64,000 bases of DNA, taken from NCBI GenBank assembly GCA_013397115.1, contig VWZW01002320.1, positions 124,001 to 188,000 of the forward strand, read 5' to 3'. The notes beneath the pieces were generated by a model. The model was not told the DNA's origin. It saw only the letters and a list, made by a program, of their open reading frames with translations, and ran no database searches. A program made the position numbers and the translations under genes. This stretch comes from Edolisoma coerulescens (taxonomy: Eukaryota; Chordata; Aves; Passeriformes; Campephagidae). Positions 1 through 13,200 of this stretch are shown here, in pieces (position 1 is the stretch's first letter; each line of letters starts with the position of its first letter).

Positions 1-1602
1 AGAAAGTTTATACTTTTCAGCCACCCAGGTAAATAACTGACTATAGAAATAAAACATCATAATTCAAAGGTTGCTAATGCTTTCCAAGTTGTTCTAACAC
101 TACCTGTCAAATTTAAAAGCAAAAAGAACTTAAGATAAATATCTGCTAATGGATATGAAGTGTTGAAGAATCTTATATTTCTATTTGCAACAATGTTTTA
201 AGTGATTTTAGAGACCACTTTTGCAGTTACAAACTTATGAGTAAATCCTATAGAAAACCAATTCATGGAGCTTGAACCAGAGCAGTTTCTTGCAATCCAA
301 CTCATAGAGTCAGGAGATCATGTGAGATAATAAAGCAGGTCATACAGTGCATGAATGACAGGAAAAAACTCCATGGATTCTTGCCTTATATGTCCAACAT
401 TACAGCTGTTTCCTTTATAATTTTAGCTTTCCCATCCTTTCTTCTGATCTTCTACTTAATTTGTTTCTTCATTTTTTAAAGTCCTATGGTGCCTGTGGCT
501 TGAAAGATTTAGGTGTTAAATTATTCAAATAATAAGTGGGTATAGTAGAAAATTCATACTCTAATTTTTTCAGGGAAATTGAAATTGCCTTTGAAATTGA
601 AGTTGCACTTTTTGCAGGCAAGTTTTTTTCATCAGCTGCAGATTCATACATATGCATTTGCGTGTATGGGTAAACTGGTCACATTATTTTTGTCTGCATA
701 ATCCCACCCCATACAATCAACTTTATTTTCTGGATATTAATATAAATTGTGTAACAACTTCATTCTCATTAAAAAATGCTATTCTGCAGCATGAGCAGTA
801 TCCAAATGGTGGTTTGATTCATGTTCCCATTACTTTACCTCTTAGAGAGAAAAACATAAAACTCCCAAGTGCTAAAAAGATTTTTTAACTTGCTGCTAAA
901 TGGCCACTGTAATTGCTTTTTTTTTTTTCCTATTAAAAATGTAAGAAACTTGGAGTTCGTTGTGTAACTGAAGGTCAGTGTGACTGACTGATGGCTGAAA
1001 GCTATTGTGCTGTACATTGCCACCCTGAAAAGACAAGTACCAAATCTATGTTTGGACTTTTTAAGGTGCATTTGTATTAATAGGGACTTCATACTCAAGC
1101 TGGAACTAGAGCAAAGAGCAAAGAGCAAAGAATAGAGAGATAAGCATGTGTTGAGGAGGCAGAGATCCTGCTTTTTAATAAGCACTTTCTAAAATAATTC
1201 CTTGAGCTGTTTATGAAGCTGAATACCCATTTCATGTGTCAGGGAGCAGCAGGCATAGACTGCTTTGCAAGGGGGGACAAGCTGGGAGTGGAAGGTGACA
1301 GTAAAGTTTTCTTGCTTGAAATCTATCTATTTTTAATAATTCTTCATAGTAGTAATGAATAAGAGTGATCTAACTGCACAGGAGTGTGAAGATTGTATGA
1401 GAGAGCTGCATATAAAATATTTTCTTGTGCAGTTTTGTTTCCTGTTTTAGCCTTTTGCTTTTCGTGATGGCAATCCTTGCTACTAACGCAAACATGTTCC
1501 AGCAAGGCTTGTCACTGCAGAAGTCACACACACCTGAAATTAAATGGTATTTCTGTCTGGGCATGTCATTTTTTACTTAAAAGGACACCCCATCAACCAT
1601 AA
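1..1602. other. AT-rich unique sequence, no gene seen
   Basis: No coding frame, RNA gene or recognisable transposon is visible. The only structured item is a short heptamer repeat at 1109-1129. The two longest frames (652-888 plus, 835-1185 minus) are low-complexity and match no family I know. Confidence 0.6.
1109..1129. repeat. Microsatellite-like heptamer repeat (GAGCAAA)3
   Basis: Three head-to-tail copies of GAGCAAA, followed by a degenerate AGAATAGAGAGA purine stretch. It is an ordinary short tandem repeat. Confidence 0.8.
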
Positions 1603-1692
1603 ATCATAGAATGGTTTGGGTTGGAAGGGACCTTAAATATCATAGCATGGGCAGGGACATCTTCCACTAGACTAGGCTGCACAGAAGTTAGA
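1603..1692 (-). mobile_element. CR1 LINE fragment, 3' end, minus strand
   Basis: The plus strand reads ATCATAGAATGGTTTGGG, then TTGGAAGGGACCTTAAA, then CAGGGACATCTTCCACTAGA. This is the reverse complement of the 3' UTR and terminal ATTCTATGAT repeat of avian CR1. About 20 bases between the 'GACCTTAAA' and 'GGGCAGGGAC' blocks are deleted. Only the last ~100 bases of the LINE are present, the usual severe 5' truncation of CR1. It is a dead copy. Confidence 0.9.
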
Positions 1693-3470
1693 CATATGAA
1701 CTGCATGAAGTTTCTTGTTTCTTTGTTTGTGTTTCTTGTGTGTGTTTTTTCTTTTTTTTTTAAATATAATTTTTACCAGCATTTGGGAGAACTAGAGAAC
1801 TTAATTGTAATCTAAAAAGTCCTGCTTATTATCTGTTATTTTCTTAGCACATTCTGTTAACACAATTAAATAATATTTGCTTGAAGGAATAAGACTATTC
1901 TCATATTATCCTTTATTTCAATGTGTCAAAATGTGCTTCATGGACAAAGTCTGGTTGTTGAAAATGTATCTATATATGCAAATGAAGTAATTAATATGGG
2001 ATTAAATATTCATGTATCTTTTTGGTATAGCTCTAGTGGACTAAAGGAAGATGAGATGACTAAATATCCCATCGTTAAAATGAAACTGCTCCCTTTCAAA
2101 GCTTATTTATTTTTTTACAGTCACATTTTTCCCAAGGTTTTATTGTGTAGTTTGTTTGGCTTTTTTAATTACTGTTGGTACATTCCCCTCACTTCTCCGC
2201 TCCTCCACCCCCTTCCTTGCCCTTCCCTCCCCTCACCTTGAGAGAATGAAAGACTGGATATGCAACCACTTTTGTTTACCAAACCAGGTGATTTTTAGCT
2301 ACCATTTTTTGACATATTTAATAAGATGTTGTGGACATTTTTTTCCTGCGGTATTTTTGATATAGATAATGATTTATTTTAGTTAGCACTTGGTTAAAAT
2401 ATTTTATTAATTTTGTTAGTTTATTGACAACCAGGAGGCAGCCTCCTCAAGGTGGACATATGCCGATCACAAATTGGAGGAGAGAGAACATTTAGGAAAA
2501 GTACTGAAAAATCTTTGCTTTGCTACCTGTGATATTCCTAGAGACTGTGTTAGAAACTGCCTTCTACCTATCAGCCTGCTCTGTATACATCACATATTGG
2601 AATGTCTGCTTCTTTCTAAAAAGTGACCTCTAGTAGTTATAGATGCTTGTTATGGTGTTGTTTGTCAGCAATCTTAAGGCCTTCCAGAGACAGTCATGAA
2701 GTGTTTGCCCTGATAAAGCTATTCTTTCAAATTACAAAAACCAAAATAATAACAAAACCACGAAAACCCCCAGATATAAAGAAAAAAAAAAAAAAAAAAA
2801 AAGGCAAATTTAAAAAGCAGACTCATGCCCAAGCAGTAAAAATGGTGTTCCTTTTAAAACCCTTCAGCATAATAGTTCATACATATACCACCTATCTTTT
2901 GAAAGGAGTGTCAGAGGAATTCTTCCTAAGAGAAATGCCTGAAGGAAAAAAAAGCCTTTTTGTTTCAAACTAGAAAATAGTACTTACAAAATGCAGTGGA
3001 TCTGTCTATTCCCTTTTCAATAGTTGCCAGTAGAACCACATACCCCGTAAGTAATTCAGGTTCAAGAATTCTCTCCAGGTAAGCATAGCAAATTCACCTT
3101 TAAATCTGGATTTCCTAGCGAATATCTTTCCTTAGTGGTAATATGGTTCTCATATGGGATCTCAGCTTTAGCATTCCTCTAGGGTGCAGTATTTTCACCA
3201 GTATTATACCGGTGTAATATAAAAATAAGTTAGAGTACTGCACATTAAATTCAGAGTTTTTCTACTACATCATCAGAATGTTTTTAGGGACCAGACTGTT
3301 GAAATAACCATCCTAGCTATACCACTGGGGAGATTTCCCATCTTAACAATATTTTGCCTTCTGGTAACATTCTTATGCTGTGTAAACTTGTAAGTTTCTC
3401 TAAGTGGCATCTTATTTTTCCCTTTCTTCCTTTTAATTTTTTTTTTTTAATTTCTTTTCTCCCCGGTTGC
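1693..3470. other. Unique AT-rich sequence with poly-A tract
   Basis: No gene or recognisable repeat is seen apart from an A-run at 2782-2802 and a pyrimidine-rich C/T stretch near 2195-2240. The frames here (1921-2241, 2156-2365, 2623-2973) run through these low-complexity tracts and are not credible genes. Confidence 0.6.
2782..2802. repeat. Poly-A tract (about 21 A)
   Basis: An uninterrupted adenine run. No retroposon body is recognisable upstream, so it is listed as a simple homopolymer, not as a processed-insertion tail. Confidence 0.9.
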
Positions 3471-3477
3471 TCTACAG

Positions 3478-3945
3478 AGTTATAGAATGCTGTAGAATCA
3501 GAATAGTTTGAGTTGGAAGGGACCTTTAAAGGTTACCATGTCCAAACCGCCTGCCATGAGCAGGGATATCATCAGCTATATCAGATTGCTCAGAGCCCCA
3601 TTCAGCCTTGAACATTCCCAGGGATGGGACATCCACCACCTCACTGGGCAACCTGTGCTGGTGTGTCATCACTGTTCTTGTAAAAAACTTCTTCCTTATG
3701 GCTGACCAGTCTATCCCATTTATTTTAAAACCATTACTCCTCGTTCTGTTGCAACAGGGCCTCCTGAAAGTTGTTTCCATCTTTCTTTTACATCACCTTT
3801 AGGTACTGCAAGGCTGCCATGAGCCTTCTTTTCACCAGGCTGCACAACCACGATTCTCTCAGCCCAGCTTCACAGAGAGCTGTTCTGAACATCTTCCTCT
3901 GGACATGCTCCAACAGATCTGTCTCTTTTCTCCACATTCCTACCT
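3478..3945 (-). mobile_element. CR1 LINE fragment (about 470 bp), minus strand
   Basis: On the plus strand the CR1 3' region is read backwards. It starts at a degenerate ATAGAATGCTGTAGAATCA terminal repeat, then GTTGGAAGGGACC, CTGCCATGAGCAGGGA, a 'TTGCTCAGAGCCCCATTCA' block, GGGATGGGACATCCACC, CTGGGCAACCTGTG, and a 'CTTCTTTTCACCAGGCTG' block. It ends near CTCTGGACATGCTCCAACAG. It covers the 3' UTR and the extreme end of the reverse-transcriptase reading frame. Many substitutions and small indels show it is old and inactive. Open frames over it are shadows of the decayed LINE. Confidence 0.93.
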
Positions 3946-3959
3946 ATTCCTTGACTACT

Positions 3960-5439
3960 ATATAAGAAAACATAGTTTTCTTCAAACATACTCTATTGAC
4001 TGACCTGATAGGTTATTTCTGAATAGTTAAAGGATCAATTATTGCCATCCTTTGCTAACAAACAGTAGCAGGAAGTCTAGTTTTAAACACCATTCTTTTT
4101 TTTTTTTTTTTTAAAGCCTAGGCAGAGAAGCAGAAGAAACAATGACTTGTGAAGTTTTTCCTGAGCTATTACCAAGTGTGAACACCTTGATCTCACATCA
4201 GAATGCATTTCTACTTTAAAATACAGCACTTAGCAACTGCAATATTTACATCATCCTGTTATCCTCGGATAAGCCTTTGTGGTGGTAGTACTAATAGAAA
4301 AGATAGAGACTAAACTCAGGCTCTGAGTCTTGTTTGCACTGCAAATGGATAGTTTTTGCCCATCTTGGTTTCGGGGTTTTCCTGCTAGCTTTCTCCAGCA
4401 TGAAATCCTCCTGATAAAACTCTACCAGGTTTTTGTTTTCTGCCTCCTATAGTCCCTGCCTACTCCCCTGTATTCAAATTTAGTTATCTGAAACCTTCTT
4501 TACACACTTCTGTCAAATCCCTGAGCATAAAGCTCATAAATACTGGCACTTTCTTGCCATAGAAAGACCGCTCAGAGTTGCAACATGGCTGACTTCTAGA
4601 GACTCAAAAATGAAACTCTCTTCCTTTTACAAACACACCAACAGGCGTTTCTTAGGTATTCTTTAATGTATTTTTTATTCATTAAAATTTTTTAATGGGT
4701 AGCAAGCATTTTAGTATAAGTGACTAATATTTAATTTTTTCTGTTAGAGAAAAAACGTTTTTTTAAGGCATCTTTCAAAAAATAATGAAAGAATGTGACA
4801 GTTATATAAAGATTTTCAAGGCATGGGATTCCCAAGGAAGCCTTATCTGAAACCAGAAGTACATTGAAAGAGATTTATTTTGGGAGTGCAGTGCCCTCTG
4901 CCAGCAGAAACTACAGCAGAGAAGCTGAGCACATTTATAACCTACCAGGAAATGAAGACTATCCATCCAGCTAGAGCTACAAAGCAAGGCAGGTACACAA
5001 ACAGATTTTCATTGAGGCCACTGGGCACAGTAACTCTACGGTTTTGAAAGAGTAATGACCAGTGATAAAGCAAATTACATTTTGTGGCCCAAATAATTGC
5101 CCTCAAATATAATTTTAATTAAAGTTTAGATTTCAACTTAGTGTTTCCTTGGAGACGTTATAGGCATCGTATCTTAGGTCAAAACACTTTAGTATGTAGA
5201 AAATAATTTGTCTCATTGCTTCAATAGGATGTACATATTTTGCCAATTTTGTGTTCCTGGAAAGGATGAAAAGACAGTAATTAAAGAGAAAAAGGAGATC
5301 TTGATTGCCTCTGAAAGCACTAAGAGGAGAAAATGCCTCTTGTTAGCATTTAAAGGCTAACTGATAGTGTATAAAAGGACCATTCATTTTTAATTAGGTT
5401 TTTTGGGGATTAAATCTAGTTTTTTATGAAATATTAGAA
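3960..5439. other. Unique sequence, no gene seen
   Basis: It holds a poly-T run at about 4096-4112 and otherwise unremarkable AT-rich DNA. A 13-base match to the CTCF core on the reverse strand with about two mismatches lies at 4892-4904, but a single weak match has little weight. Confidence 0.55.
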
Positions 5440-5441
5440 AT

Positions 5442-5874
5442 TAATTGTGTAGGGTAATGTTTAATTGTAAGCCAGCTCTAGATGGGTGCCTCTGGAGAGG
5501 TTCCCAGAACAAAGAAACCCCTGGGTATTTATACCCTCTTGGTGCGTGCACCCAGTCATCATATGCCCTGCATGTGTAATGGTGGTTTGTGGTCTGGGAT
5601 CTTCTAACACCTCTTTGGATTCTTTCTCCATGTCCACATGGACAGGTCATTAATTGTTCTTATCTTCCTGCTTGGGCCAGCCTTGGCCCAACCCTTATCT
5701 GAAGATAACCAGTCTTTCTATGTTTGCTCCTCAGCTCAGCCATTTGTGCTGACAAACTCAGTTCATTTCAAGTTCGCCTACAACTTTGAGAAGGGCCCAT
5801 TAACACTAAGCTGTAAGCAAGTTACTACTGCACTTAAACCTATTCAATTAATTTTTCATGTTTTGTAAGGAAAC
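5442..5874 (-). mobile_element. Endogenous-retrovirus LTR, minus strand (solo or truncated)
   Basis: Read on the minus strand, this has an LTR promoter layout: a GGGTATAAATACCCAGGGG core (TATA at 5526-5533 on the plus strand), then TTTCTTTGTT, then CCAGAGGCACCCATCTAGAGCTGG. The same core recurs in the plus-strand LTR at 35.8-36.4 kb (GGGTATAAAAGCCCAGGGG, CCTTTGTT, AGAGCACCCAGCTTGAGCTG), so the two belong to related families. The U3 side extends to about 5870. The U5 side seems short compared with the 36 kb copy. No gag, pol or env remnant is adjacent. The exact ends are uncertain because I found no convincing target-site duplication. A 76-codon plus-strand frame over it (5638-5868) is antisense to the LTR and is taken as chance. 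Confidence 0.62.
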
Positions 5875-5879
5875 AATTT

Positions 5880-8800
5880 GATTCCCAGCATTCAGGTGTT
5901 TACTTTCTATGAAATGGTATTTATGAATTGGTGAACTCTATTGAAAGCTCCTCAGTTTGGAAATAAGATCAGAGAGGTTTATACATCTCTCAGAGACCAA
6001 ACTTATAAACTAATTACATAAACAAAAATAAGCTGTCATATTTTAATCAAAATTCCAATCTTAATAATGCCAGACAGATTTGAAATATTTCAGAATGGGA
6101 CCTAAGCTGTATGGAAAGATATTTTATTCAAATGCTATACATAGGACTAAACTATAATTCCTCATAAATCCTGGTAATAGGATATTAGTGTGAGAGGAGT
6201 CATATCAGACCTCCACTGGCTTAAACATTTTGATTTTTAAAATATTAATATATTAATTATTACCAAAACCCCCATAAATCAAATTTCACTTGAAAACCCC
6301 CAATACTTGCAGGAGGGTCTTAATAGTTTTTAATATGATTTTATTTCATCTCACACATACAAATACTTCTGCCTTAACTGACATCTTTAAAATTAATGAA
6401 TGGGCTGAAATTTTCGCTCCAAGCTTAAAAAACTTTCATGATTTGTGAGAAATGTTCAGTGATTCTTGGTAAAAAAATATTATGAAAGACCTATTTGATA
6501 TATGTATCAGATAATTACAAAAATTGCTCATTTAATGGCAATGAAAAATCTATAGAGGGTTATTTCTTCAAGCAATCTTGGAATTTAAATATGATCTGAA
6601 TCACTGGGGCATGACCACTGATGCTTGCTTTAAAATTGGATTTTTATACTTCTCGCTGATTATTTTATTTCTCCATTGGAAAATTACTGTCTTCATCTTT
6701 CCTTATAATTCAATTTGATATCATATCTTAGACTAATCATATGTACATATGTCATCTGAACATAATCACAGAAATTGTATATGGATAATTTCCAAAAGAT
6801 GAGCTCCCAGATTTGTGTAAATTGAAAATAAATTATGCCATTAATCAACAAATATTTATGAGATAACAAGGAGATTAGTGATTTCAAGTAAGAAGAGTGA
6901 AAACCAGGTTAGAAAAGATCCCCTTTTTCTTGCTCTGTAAAGGCAATTAACAGTGGTCTTGCCCTAACAATGACTGCCCAGCAAAAATAAAGCGCAACAT
7001 GACTTTTGTTTTCCCAGGAATGCAAAGATGCTAAATTTATTGCAATAGGTTTCAATTTAGGAAAACAAAAATATATTCTGATCAGTAGTTTTAAAAGTGA
7101 TAACGACACAATCTGATGTTTATTTGATGTGGTTCATCATTATTCAGATGAAGTATACTCTCCGTAGACATTTGCAGAGGAACTGCTAACAGAGTTCACA
7201 GTTACATTCTAAATGTGGAAGTTAATGCAGCTGCATTTTTTTTTTCATTAAACATCAGATATAACATCTCTCCCTTTGTTTGCTCAATCTGCTTTATTTG
7301 TTCAAAACACCAGTCCACAGACTTCCAGTTTTCATTAAGTGGTTTACTAATTCCCATTGACACCTTTTCCTGTTTGCTAAATGGATTTCCCATCTCTTCC
7401 GTTACACGTAACCATTCCTTCTATTTGATTTATAGAGGAAAGTTTAAGGCCTAATGCAGATGTGTTACTGACAAGATAACCAAATTTCCTATTGACAAGC
7501 TAACCAAATTTCTCCAGATGTACCTTAATGAAGTAGGAATTAGACTATTTTCTCTTCTCTCTCTCACCATCAGGGGGAACCTTTTATGAACTTGTTGAGG
7601 AAGGCCTGTCAGGAAACAGAAGATATGGCCTTGTCTAGTGACTATCTCAAATGTCCAAAAATCTCTAAAATTAAAGAGTTTTCTGAAAAGTCACTGATAG
7701 GAAACATTAACTGAATGTTCTATACCAGCTGGTGTAAGGATCAATCTTAATGAAAGGAAGATAAATATATTATATACTGTGTTATTTGTAGAATTTTCAC
7801 TGGTATGTAAAGGAAATGCATAACAATCAGAGTAAGAACTTTTTTTCCTCTTGGCATAGGAGAAAATAAACTTCAACTGTTCTACTGATGTCTTCTTGAA
7901 TCAATGGTGAGTTTATTGTCCTTCCAACCCATCTGTCTTGCAAATGGAAAGAGCCAAAGTAAGTGTTCCACTTTTTTTGTTTTATTTAATGGCCTGTGCA
8001 AGTACCAAAAACATTTACTGAGCAGATCTGGTAGATGCAACCACTGAAACCATTCTAATCAAACCAGCAAAAGTACAAACAAGACAGAAAAAAAGGAAAA
8101 ATACTCATTGCAACAGGTACCTATAAAGAATATTTTGTTCGATATGGTAAAAGAAGATTTCTCATCCCCCTGAGCAGCATGTTACATTTTGCTCCTGAAG
8201 CTGCCAGCTCTGCAGTTCTCAACTGCTGCTACAGAACATCAAATTCCTTTGTGCCTGATGCCACCTCATACTGTAGTACAACAGGCCCATGCTGCATCTT
8301 CATAGTACAAAATCAGCAAAATCAATCTCAATTCCCAACTATCCTGCGTTGCTAGAGTGGAAAATGACATGCTGCTGTAGTCTGTGATGTGGCTGGAGTA
8401 TTGAGAGGACATGGGCAACAAAAATTAGACAAATATTTGCAATATGATCATATACTCCCATGTAATTGACCCAGTTCCTCCTGGCAGCAGTGCAACCTAA
8501 GTTGAATTTAACTAAAGGCAGTGGAATTTGAAGCTGTATTTGCTGTATGTACTCAACTGAGCTAGACCATCTGCTGCATTGGAGTGCTGGGGGAGAGCAA
8601 ATGCACCACCAGTGAAGAAGAAGTGCTTGCATTAATAACTTTGTGAAGATTTTAAAGGTGAACTGCCATATTCTCCCTTTAGATGTTTGCAATGGGACAG
8701 ATCATTTTGCTGGTTTTTTTTGAAGGCGCAAAAATTCCTTTCAACAGGTGGGTTTCTTACAGGGTAAGCTTAAGCATATTACCTTGAGATATTTTCGCTA

Positions 8801-9420
8801 AGAAAAACCACTCAAAACTTCACTAGAGGAAAAGTGAAAATCCGTAAATGCTGGTTCACCGAGGCTGAAATTGTTTACAGCAAAATCTTCAATTTGACAA
8901 AGGATTTTTGAAATACAGTCAGTTCTGAGGGCAACCTGTCTCTCTTTTGAACTCTTTTGTTTAGCTGCCTTTCCCTCTTGTTCCCCTCTCTGCTTTGAGG
9001 ACTGCACAAGAGCCCCAAAGTGGATGGGTTTGCCAGATGGGTTGAGGATCTCCCTTGAAAAGTCAGGATGGCTGCTGTAAGTACATACTTTTGTTCTGGG
9101 AACATTATGTCCCAGGTCTCAGCCCCTTTAGCCTCTTGCTGTTCAGACAGATCTGTGAAGTATCTGCTTTAAAACTATCCTGCTTTTAAAAGTGCCGGTT
9201 GCTTCTCTCCCTAGGCACCTTTGTCTGAGAGGCTGAGATTGCAATCCCAGGGTAATGTAATAACTCTTTTCAGTTTATACATGAAATGTGCACTGCCAGA
9301 ATGAATAAGATGGTGACAGGGCAAAGGGGCTGGTTTGTGGGCTCTTTTCTGCTCAGGTTGCTCTGTCTCCTTACATTTCTCAAAATCCTTTTTCCTTTAG
9401 TATCAGAAATTCTCTGCTAA
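5880..9420. other. Unique sequence, no gene seen
   Basis: AT-rich DNA with one short tandem duplication (7467-7514). The more complex stretch 8150-8700 carries a 117-codon minus-strand frame (8339-8692) with no recognisable domain; an old unrecognised repeat there is possible. Confidence 0.5.
7467..7514. repeat. 24-bp tandem duplication, 2 copies
   Basis: Two adjacent 24-base units share the core TAACCAAATTTC and a GACAAG block before it, differing at about three positions. It is a small local duplication with no associated gene. Confidence 0.8.
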
Positions 9421-9423
9421 GAG

Positions 9424-9563
9424 CATGGTGAGGCACTGGAACAGGCTTCCCAGAGAGGGGCATTGAGCAACGTGGTCTAGTGAAAGGTGTTGCTGATCAT
9501 GGCAGGGGGGTGGGACTAGATGAACTTGAAAGGTCCCTGTCAAACCTTTTTGGATATTCTGCT
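9424..9563 (+). mobile_element. CR1 LINE 3' fragment, plus strand
   Basis: It starts at GTGAGGCACTGGAACAGGCT and continues with CTTCCCAGAGAGG, a shortened middle, TGGCAGGGGGGTGGGACTAG, then ATGAACTTGAAAGGTCCCTG. It ends at a decayed terminal repeat (GGATATTCTGCTTTATGG). These are the consecutive blocks of the avian CR1 3' UTR in sense orientation. It is 5' truncated and internally deleted. Confidence 0.88.
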
Positions 9564-10125
9564 TTATGGAAGACACTGTTATTTTAAAAGAGTTTCCATG
9601 CTCATTGCAGGCAGTTCTGAACTCTTGAATTAACTTTTACTTTCTTCTTTTTTTTTCTGTTATTTGTTCTATGGTTTTAAAGCAGGTGTGCTCCTCTGGT
9701 TTACCATAACTGCTTCACAAAAATAATGGTTTTTTTTTTACCAATTTCACTTATGAGCGCTCGGTACTTGTAGGGACTGCCAAGGTTTCCCCGGGGTTGT
9801 GAACCCTCAACCTTTAAATTAAACAGTGATTGCTGCCTTGACTTCTTAGACTGTCAAAGGAGCTGTGTTCAAAAGTTACAGAAATCAGGAGCTAGTCATT
9901 TTAAAAAAATTATTTGCAGAGTGCAATTTGCCATTGCTTTTACATTTCAGTTTGTTGAAAGACAACATGCAGTGTAAGTACAAAGTTACAGCAATGAATT
10001 ATCTTAATAATGGTATTGTGGGCTGAGTAACAGTGCAGGGAGTTAGGCAGAGAAAGAAAAGCATAGTATTGTTAGTGTTACTTGAATCTCTGTAATGAGT
10101 GGCTCAGCCTTGCTTTTCATTCTTC

Positions 10126-10200
10126 CATAGAATGTCATAGAATATCTCAAAGTATAGATGGTAGGAGGTTGATTTTATTTGTGTCTAACCTCAACTTTCC
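10126..10200 (-). mobile_element. Possible very decayed CR1 3' end
   Basis: CATAGAATGTCATAGAATAT resembles two copies of the CR1 terminal octamer in reverse orientation. The following bases only loosely match the 'CTCAAGTTGGAAGG' block. Little else survives, so this is tentative. Confidence 0.35.
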
Positions 10201-13200
10201 TATGTCCTGATGTATCTAAGAGAATAATCTACAGTTATATTCTATAGAACTCTAAAGGAAGGGAGCCTTCCAGAACATACGATGATTAGATGAAAACTAC
10301 TTACCTTTACATGTTACAGGAGAATTTGATTAATTCGTCTGACTACTTATTTTGCTTTTAACCTTGCAGAAAAATTTTAAAAGGATTAAAAAGAAATATT
10401 TGCCTGTGTGTGGCTTTATGTACAGCAGAGACACATGAACTGTGTGCTTGTAGAGATTTTCTATACTGGGATGGATATCATTGAATAGATAATTAGGGGT
10501 TGGTCAAGCACAGGGATCTCAAAGAGAAGTTGCTGCACAGAGGGAAACAAAACAAAGTTGCTGAGTTCAGGTATGCAAGCTGTCTGTAGGTTTGCAAGAA
10601 ATTTTTTTCAGCAAGTTTTTAGGATGGGTACTGCCCATTGTATTTCTTAGAAGATGAATTTCAAGGTGAACTGAAAAAAGCTGTGAAATAGCACAGAGAA
10701 ATTGTCATTGCCTTTTGTTTTTTCTCAAGTACTCTTCCACTGATGCATTTTTAATACTACTTTCCGAGTGAGAAAACACATTATATCAATGTGTTGTTAG
10801 CCTCAAGAAACTGTAAAATAATGAGAGAAACTGTTTATTAATTACAGGCTAATGGCATGACTTACGATACTTTCCATCATGGCATCAGATTTATATTGAG
10901 TTGTCAATGACAACAACTAGCCTAGAAGAGTTATTCTTTTTGTTCTTTTTTCCCCTCTGCTGAAAGGTGTTAGCTCATAAATTATATGGATGTTTTGTGT
11001 AAAAGTCTTAAAATTGAAAAATGGAAACAAAAGTTCTATTTTGCTGGATGCTCACTTTGGTGTCTATACTCCTTCATTTTTGTCTTTTTTTTTTCAAGGG
11101 AAGAAACCACATAGCTGGAAGGCCTTGCTGAGTGAAAAATAAATTAGCTGTTGCCACTCTATAAATATGCAAAGTATGGACTTTTTTGTGTTTTCTACCC
11201 ACTGTTGGTGTGGTTGGTTGATGGGGTTTTTTTGTGGAATCTTTTAAATTAATTTCAGGGTTTTTTCTTATTTTTGTTTCCCATTTTATGAGATATACTC
11301 TCTTATAAGAGGTTTAAAAGGAGCTCAAGTTCATGTTTCAATAATTCTATCACTAATAAAATAAAATATTTTGTTGATACAGAAGTGGGCAAAAATTACT
11401 TCATCTAAATTTTAATACTTATGTCTTGTAATTTGTGCTGGAATAGTTAGAAAAACTTTCAACTGTTGATCATAAAGAGGAGCTGCTAGCATAATCACTC
11501 CTTAAGGAAAATAAACCTTAGTAAATCTAATTAGAGGTGAAAGGCTACATGTGAATAATTGTCTAGATCATCACTATCCAGGCATGGCTGTCTCTAGAAG
11601 CAATTGCACCCAGCACATCTGCTTCACTGAACTGCAAAGTTTGTTTCTTACTGATGAACTGCACCTCCAGTCACTGGGGTCTGGTTTTGCAGCAGCTAAT
11701 TGATGCGAGGGGTGGAAATGTTCGAGGGTGGCCCCTGTCATGGTCCAGCATGGTCTTCCCCAAGTATCATTCAAGAGGCAAGGGCTACAGCACTAGCACT
11801 TCCTGTTGAATTGAGATAATCTTTGAGTCAATAGAATTTGATCTGACTGAAGAATAGGAGGGCAGTCAAACCTGACTGTTTTTCCAAGACATACCACTTA
11901 GGCCTGACCTTTTCTGGAGGCACTATTTAACTGCCAAGTGACGTGTGCATCGCACACCTGGACACAACACACTATTATTTTCATGGTCATCTGCAAGTGG
12001 CAATGAATTGGAATGAAATGAGGTTTTTCTTAAATATATCATACTTCTAGTTTCTCCTCTAGTATGTTAGGGGTTTTTACCTCTTTTTGGACAATTAACT
12101 ATTGCAAAGTGACAGTTGATACTAATTTGTAAGGAAGTGTAAGTGAAGCTGTAGGACTGTTTTTCTTTATAATAATGTGTATACACTAAAAGCTGTTTTT
12201 GACAGCCTTTTCAAAACTGTGTTTGTAGGAAGTCCTTGAAAGAGCTTTTTCCCTTCAAGCATCCTTGTGTGAGGCACTTCCAAGCATCTTCAGACACATC
12301 CAAAACACTGTTGTCTTTTCTCCTGTGTGGGCTAAAACTGAACAGGGAAATGTGTGTCAAAAGATGCTCCCACCATTATCTCTCCTTTGTATTCTGCACT
12401 GAACAAAAGGATTTAAAATTATTTTGTTCATTAACTATAGGCTGCAGACTATTTATCTGACCTGGTTATCTACCAGTCATAGTGGAAATATAATTAACAC
12501 AGGCACAAATTATGGCTGCTGGTTCTTTTGGCAGTAAAATATTACTCATAATGCACATTTTTTGTGCTTGCTATTACTAACCATATTGATTCCCAGCATG
12601 CTTAAGGAACACAGCAACAGGAAATATTGTGTGAGATGCTGTGCAAAAAGTCATTGCAGAGACTCCAAACAGTGCTACAAATGTGCTGCCATTAAACAAG
12701 GCTGTTACTATCTATGACAAAAATGACACTGTGGCTCATCTTTCTTAGTGGCAGGACTAGCAATAATGTTTATGTGCAATTTTTCTGGAGAAGCTGTTGC
12801 TGTTTGTCATTAATACTTCTCCTGTACCTTCACTTATGGTGTGACAAGAGTGTCAGCAGTTTTGGTAATTTTCCCTGATTAGCCGTGTGAGTTACACAAG
12901 GTTTACCAGCACTTTTTTTCTTCACCTTTTCCTTCACTTTCATGTGAGAACTTGAAAGTTCAACGGAATATTTTAAAACACATATGAAAACATATTTATT
13001 GACTGGTTTTAATCAAACTGGCTTGTAAAGGTGTAGTTAGATTAAGCACATCTAAACAGATGAAAACATTGCAGAATGTTAGCAGGAGTTGCCTGTGTAT
13101 AGACGTATTTAATTATTTAGGTCATTCTACACTTGGCCTCTCTTCATATCCCATGTACTTAAAATAGAAACAGTGTAACAATCTCTATCATCCCTTAACT

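Noticed and set aside
5638..5868. 76-codon plus-strand frame with a signal-peptide-like start (MDRSLIVLIFLLGPALAQ)
   Set aside because: It runs antisense through the minus-strand LTR, has no recognised domain after the hydrophobic start, and has no splice or promoter support.
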